Shown: piece by piece, positions 4,438 to 5,662 of the stretch
Layout: every line of letters begins with the position of its first letter
How positions within the stretch are numbered: position 1 is the stretch's first letter
Source: Chitinophagaceae bacterium UBA2793
GTDB lineage: Bacteria; Bacteroidota; Bacteroidia; Chitinophagales; Chitinophagaceae
DNA length: 5,662 bases
Assembly (NCBI GenBank): GCA_002352045.1
Contig: DEHT01000055.1
Coordinates: forward strand, 24,099-29,760
Reading direction: 5' to 3'
Program-made: the position numbers and the translations under genes
Notes under the pieces: model-generated
Database searches by the model: none
Told to the model about the DNA's origin: nothing
The model's input: the letters and a program-made list of their open reading frames with translations, nothing else

Positions 4438-4544
4438 TTTAAGTTGTTAACTTCATCATACTATTTCTAATCATCAGCGGTTCGGGCAGACTTCCAAATG
4501 CACTACTAAACACAATGCTGATGAATGTTAACGGACAACTTAAA
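4438..4544 (+). repeat. attC-like site S4, 107-nt bulged palindrome
   Basis: TTTAAGTTGT (4438-4447) pairs exactly with ACAACTTAAA (4535-4544). TAAC (4448-4451) pairs with GTTA (4527-4530), leaving ACGG (4531-4534) bulged. TTCATCA (4452-4458) pairs with TGATGAA (4519-4525), leaving T4526 bulged. That makes 21 pairs closing a 60-nt apex. The AAC/GTT placement and one-sided bulges repeat the S1 design with a different sequence. An alternative inner pairing is CATCAGC (4472-4478) with GCTGATG (4517-4523). The right arm ends at the A of an ATG at 4544-4546, 10 nt before the TTG start of the next gene. Confidence 0.6.
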
Positions 4545-4553
4545 TGAAGCATC

Positions 4554-5261
4554 TTGAGAAAAGCTGGCAACTTAATTTTCTTGACTTTAATTCTTGCGAC
4601 TACAAATTGTTTCGCACAAAAAGAAAATATTAATACTGACAGGCCCGACCAGAGTGATGGCGTTTACACAATTCCCAAAAACAAATTTCAAATTGAAAAT
4701 GGAATCATCCTTGCAAAAGATACATGGCTGAACGATTTTATGCTGCGTTACGGTCTTACAAGTTCTACCGAAATACGGCTTGCTATAGATGTGGGTAGGG
4801 AGGCCGCTGTAAAGGGGTTGAAGCCTGTTAGCATAAGTGTAAAACAAAGAATATGGCTACAACAAAAAATAATTCCATCCATAACATTTGTGGGATATGC
4901 CACATTTGGAAAGTTGGCGAGCAAAGGCTTCCGTAGCAATGAAATTCCCTATGTTCTGGAATTGGCTTTTGAAAACGAGTTGAATGATAAGTTTACAGTC
5001 GGCTACAATGTAGGCGCCACCGATGAATTTAAAGACCTTATTCTTACCCTCAATTTTGGCTATTCACCCACCGATAAATTTTCGGCCTTTGCTGAATATT
5101 TTTCTACTATTGGCAACATGCGGCCTGAACACAACTGGGATGCTGGAATTTTGTTTGTGCTAAATCCTCAATTACAATTTGATATTGCTTGTGGGCATGC
5201 AATTGCTGGTTCGGACAATCGCTTTTTTTCGACTTTTGGAGTGTCCTACATTTTCAGGTGA
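4554..5261 (+). CDS. outer-membrane beta-barrel, MetA-pathway-type transporter family
   Basis: The 235-residue product has a signal peptide (MRKAGNLIFLTLILATTNCFA, cut before Gln22), then NINTDRPDQSDG (25-36), which is typical of the 'putative MetA-pathway of phenol degradation' family in Bacteroidota. Alternating hydrophobic strands follow (FMLRYGLTSSTEIRLAIDVG, 62-81; FSAFAEYFSTIGN, 176-188; DAGILFVLNPQLQFDIACG, 196-214). The ending is FGVSYIFR, close to the aromatic C-terminus used for barrel insertion. Family members are annotated as outer-membrane transporters, but the substrate is rarely shown; the phenol link is by name only. Length is normal. The start is unusual: an in-frame TGA at 4545-4547 rules out anything upstream, leaving TTG at 4554 as the only start that keeps the signal peptide. 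It lies right after S4. Confidence 0.85.
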   Translation: MRKAGNLIFLTLILATTNCFAQKENINTDRPDQSDGVYTIPKNKFQIENGIILAKDTWLNDFMLRYGLTSSTEIRLAIDVGREAAVKGLKPVSISVKQRIWLQQKIIPSITFVGYATFGKLASKGFRSNEIPYVLELAFENELNDKFTVGYNVGATDEFKDLILTLNFGYSPTDKFSAFAEYFSTIGNMRPEHNWDAGILFVLNPQLQFDIACGHAIAGSDNRFFSTFGVSYIFR

Positions 5262-5317
5262 TCAAAAGCAATTTAACCAAATCCTTTTTTTTAAATTTAT
5301 TAAAGTTGACAATGAAC

Positions 5318-5339
5318 AAGCCGGCAGATTCGGTTTTTT
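5318..5339 (+). terminator. weak intrinsic terminator after the barrel gene
   Basis: AAGCCG (5318-5323) pairs with CGGTTT (5331-5336), including one G-T, around a 7-nt loop, and T's continue to 5339. It lies 57 nt after the stop. A competing longer-range pairing AGCCGGCA with TGCTGGCT (5319-5326 with 5344-5351) is possible. Confidence 0.45.
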
Positions 5340-5369
5340 GCTATGCTGGCTGAATAAAAATGTGTAAGG

Positions 5370-5506
5370 TTAAACATAAATTCTTACCCTCGTTGCCAAC
5401 CCTTTCAATAACTCATCTGCATCAGAAATACCCTGCCAATTATCCACTGCTGCATACCTGTCCCGCTAGTAAACCATTCCCTAAAGCTTTTCGTAAATTT
5501 TGCCAT
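5370..5506 (-). pseudogene. possible frameshifted small gene remnant
   Basis: On the minus strand, a frame closed by a TAA at 5372-5370 gives 31 protein-like residues, ending with GLATRVRIYV and containing NWQGISDADELL. It is opened only by a TAG at 5468-5466. An adjacent minus frame starts at an ATG (5506-5504) and reads MAKFTKSFREWFTSGTG before running into poor sequence. Joining the two by one frameshift near 5456 gives a continuous protein of about 45 residues. This may be a decayed short gene, or the C-terminal remnant of one, but it may also be chance. Its ATG overlaps the cupin start on the other strand (CCATGG). Confidence 0.25.
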
Positions 5507-5662
5507 GGAAAGAAAAATATATAACCCCATTCAAAAAGACCAGGTTATTTTTTTAAAAACTTCTGACGATACTAACGGTGCGTTTACCCTTGTAGAAGTG
5601 CTGTTGGCAGATGGTGGAGGAGTGGGGTTGCATTATCATAAAACCTATTCAGAAAAATTTTC
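5505..5662 (+). CDS. cupin-domain protein (5' part only)
   Basis: The first 52 codons are present before the window ends. The product begins MERKIYNPIQKDQVIFLKTS and continues through TLVEVLLADGGG to GLHYHKTYSEKF. The last segment is the first part of cupin motif 1, with the two metal-ligand histidines spaced HxH (residues 45 and 47) and a Glu shortly after. Small Bacteroidota proteins of this kind are single-domain cupins with no assigned substrate; metal binding is expected from the motif. TAAATTTTG (5494-5502), directly before the ATG, is one base longer than the TAnnTTTG form and could be its promoter box, but a -33 element is not evident. Confidence 0.85.
   Translation, partial: MERKIYNPIQKDQVIFLKTSDDTNGAFTLVEVLLADGGGVGLHYHKTYSEKF

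Larger units (their letters stand above)
2205..4544 (+). mobile_element. candidate attC-like gene cassette array (no integrase in window)
   Basis: Three co-oriented, unrelated genes of unknown function are each bounded by a non-coding imperfect palindrome (S0, S1, S2, S3, then S4). Unit lengths are about 935 nt (2275-3210), about 500 nt (3210 to S2) and about 640 nt (from S2 to S3). The sites share the logic of integron attC: left arm ending in AAC, right arm starting with GTT, inner stem pairs, bulged bases and a variable apex. Cassette ends are complementary to themselves, as circularisation would require. The core boxes match the integron consensus RYYYAAC/GTTRRRY only in part. No tyrosine recombinase, attI or cassette promoter can be seen, so the mobilising enzyme is unknown and the call is an inference from structure. 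Confidence 0.55.

Noticed and set aside
2205..4544. CRISPR array
   Set aside because: Repeats are few, 80-107 nt long, differ from each other and flank whole genes; there are no short uniform spacers.
5293..5315. Partner of the S4 arm downstream of the barrel gene
   Set aside because: ATTAAAGTTGACAATG only loosely resembles the S4 arm (AAGTTG shared) and lacks the AAC/GTT context, so cassette status of the barrel gene is not supported here.
5179..5367. 62-residue plus-strand frame
   Set aside because: It is a shadow of the end of the barrel gene and runs into the terminator region.

Overview
The window looks like chromosomal DNA of a low-GC Bacteroidota bacterium, probably near Chitinophagaceae. 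The basis is a DUF4251 lipoprotein, an outer-membrane barrel of the Bacteroidota MetA-type family, the absence of Shine-Dalgarno motifs, and scattered boxes resembling the Bacteroidota promoter form TAnnTTTG. The genus is an inference.

Bases 1-1920 read as ordinary backbone. They hold a possible 3' end of an upstream gene, a small membrane-anchored coiled-coil protein (262-672), a convergent DUF4251 lipoprotein (681-1178, minus), a small orphan gene (1299-1625), and a complete tRNA-Phe(GAA) (1804-1879) with a strong hairpin terminator. From 1920 to 2204 there is no gene, only a few palindromes.

Bases 2205-4544 are the accessory part and the most interesting. Three unrelated, unrecognised genes (2307-3113, 3240-3680, 3832-4332) lie in the same orientation. 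Each is separated from its neighbour by a non-coding imperfect palindrome of about 80-107 nt. These sites (called S0-S4 here) have the design of integron attC sites: AAC at the inner end of the left arm, GTT at the inner end of the right arm, a stem with bulged bases, and a variable apical part. The 5' end of each of the first two cassettes is the near-perfect reverse complement of the end of the same cassette behind the gene. That is expected if each unit circularises through a cut beside GTT. S2 and S3, which flank the third gene, share a 32-nt core with two differences. No integrase is present in the window, so the best description is a candidate attC-like cassette array without integrase (CALIN-like), or cassettes moved by another recombinase. 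The core boxes deviate from the canonical integron consensus.

The array runs into S4, whose right arm abuts a MetA-pathway-type outer-membrane protein (4554-5261) that must start at TTG or carry a small indel at its start. A weak terminator follows, then a possible broken minus-strand gene remnant, and then the 5' end of a cupin-domain gene (5505 onward) cut by the window edge. No pathway links these genes; the array appears to be a storage or exchange locus beside stable backbone genes.
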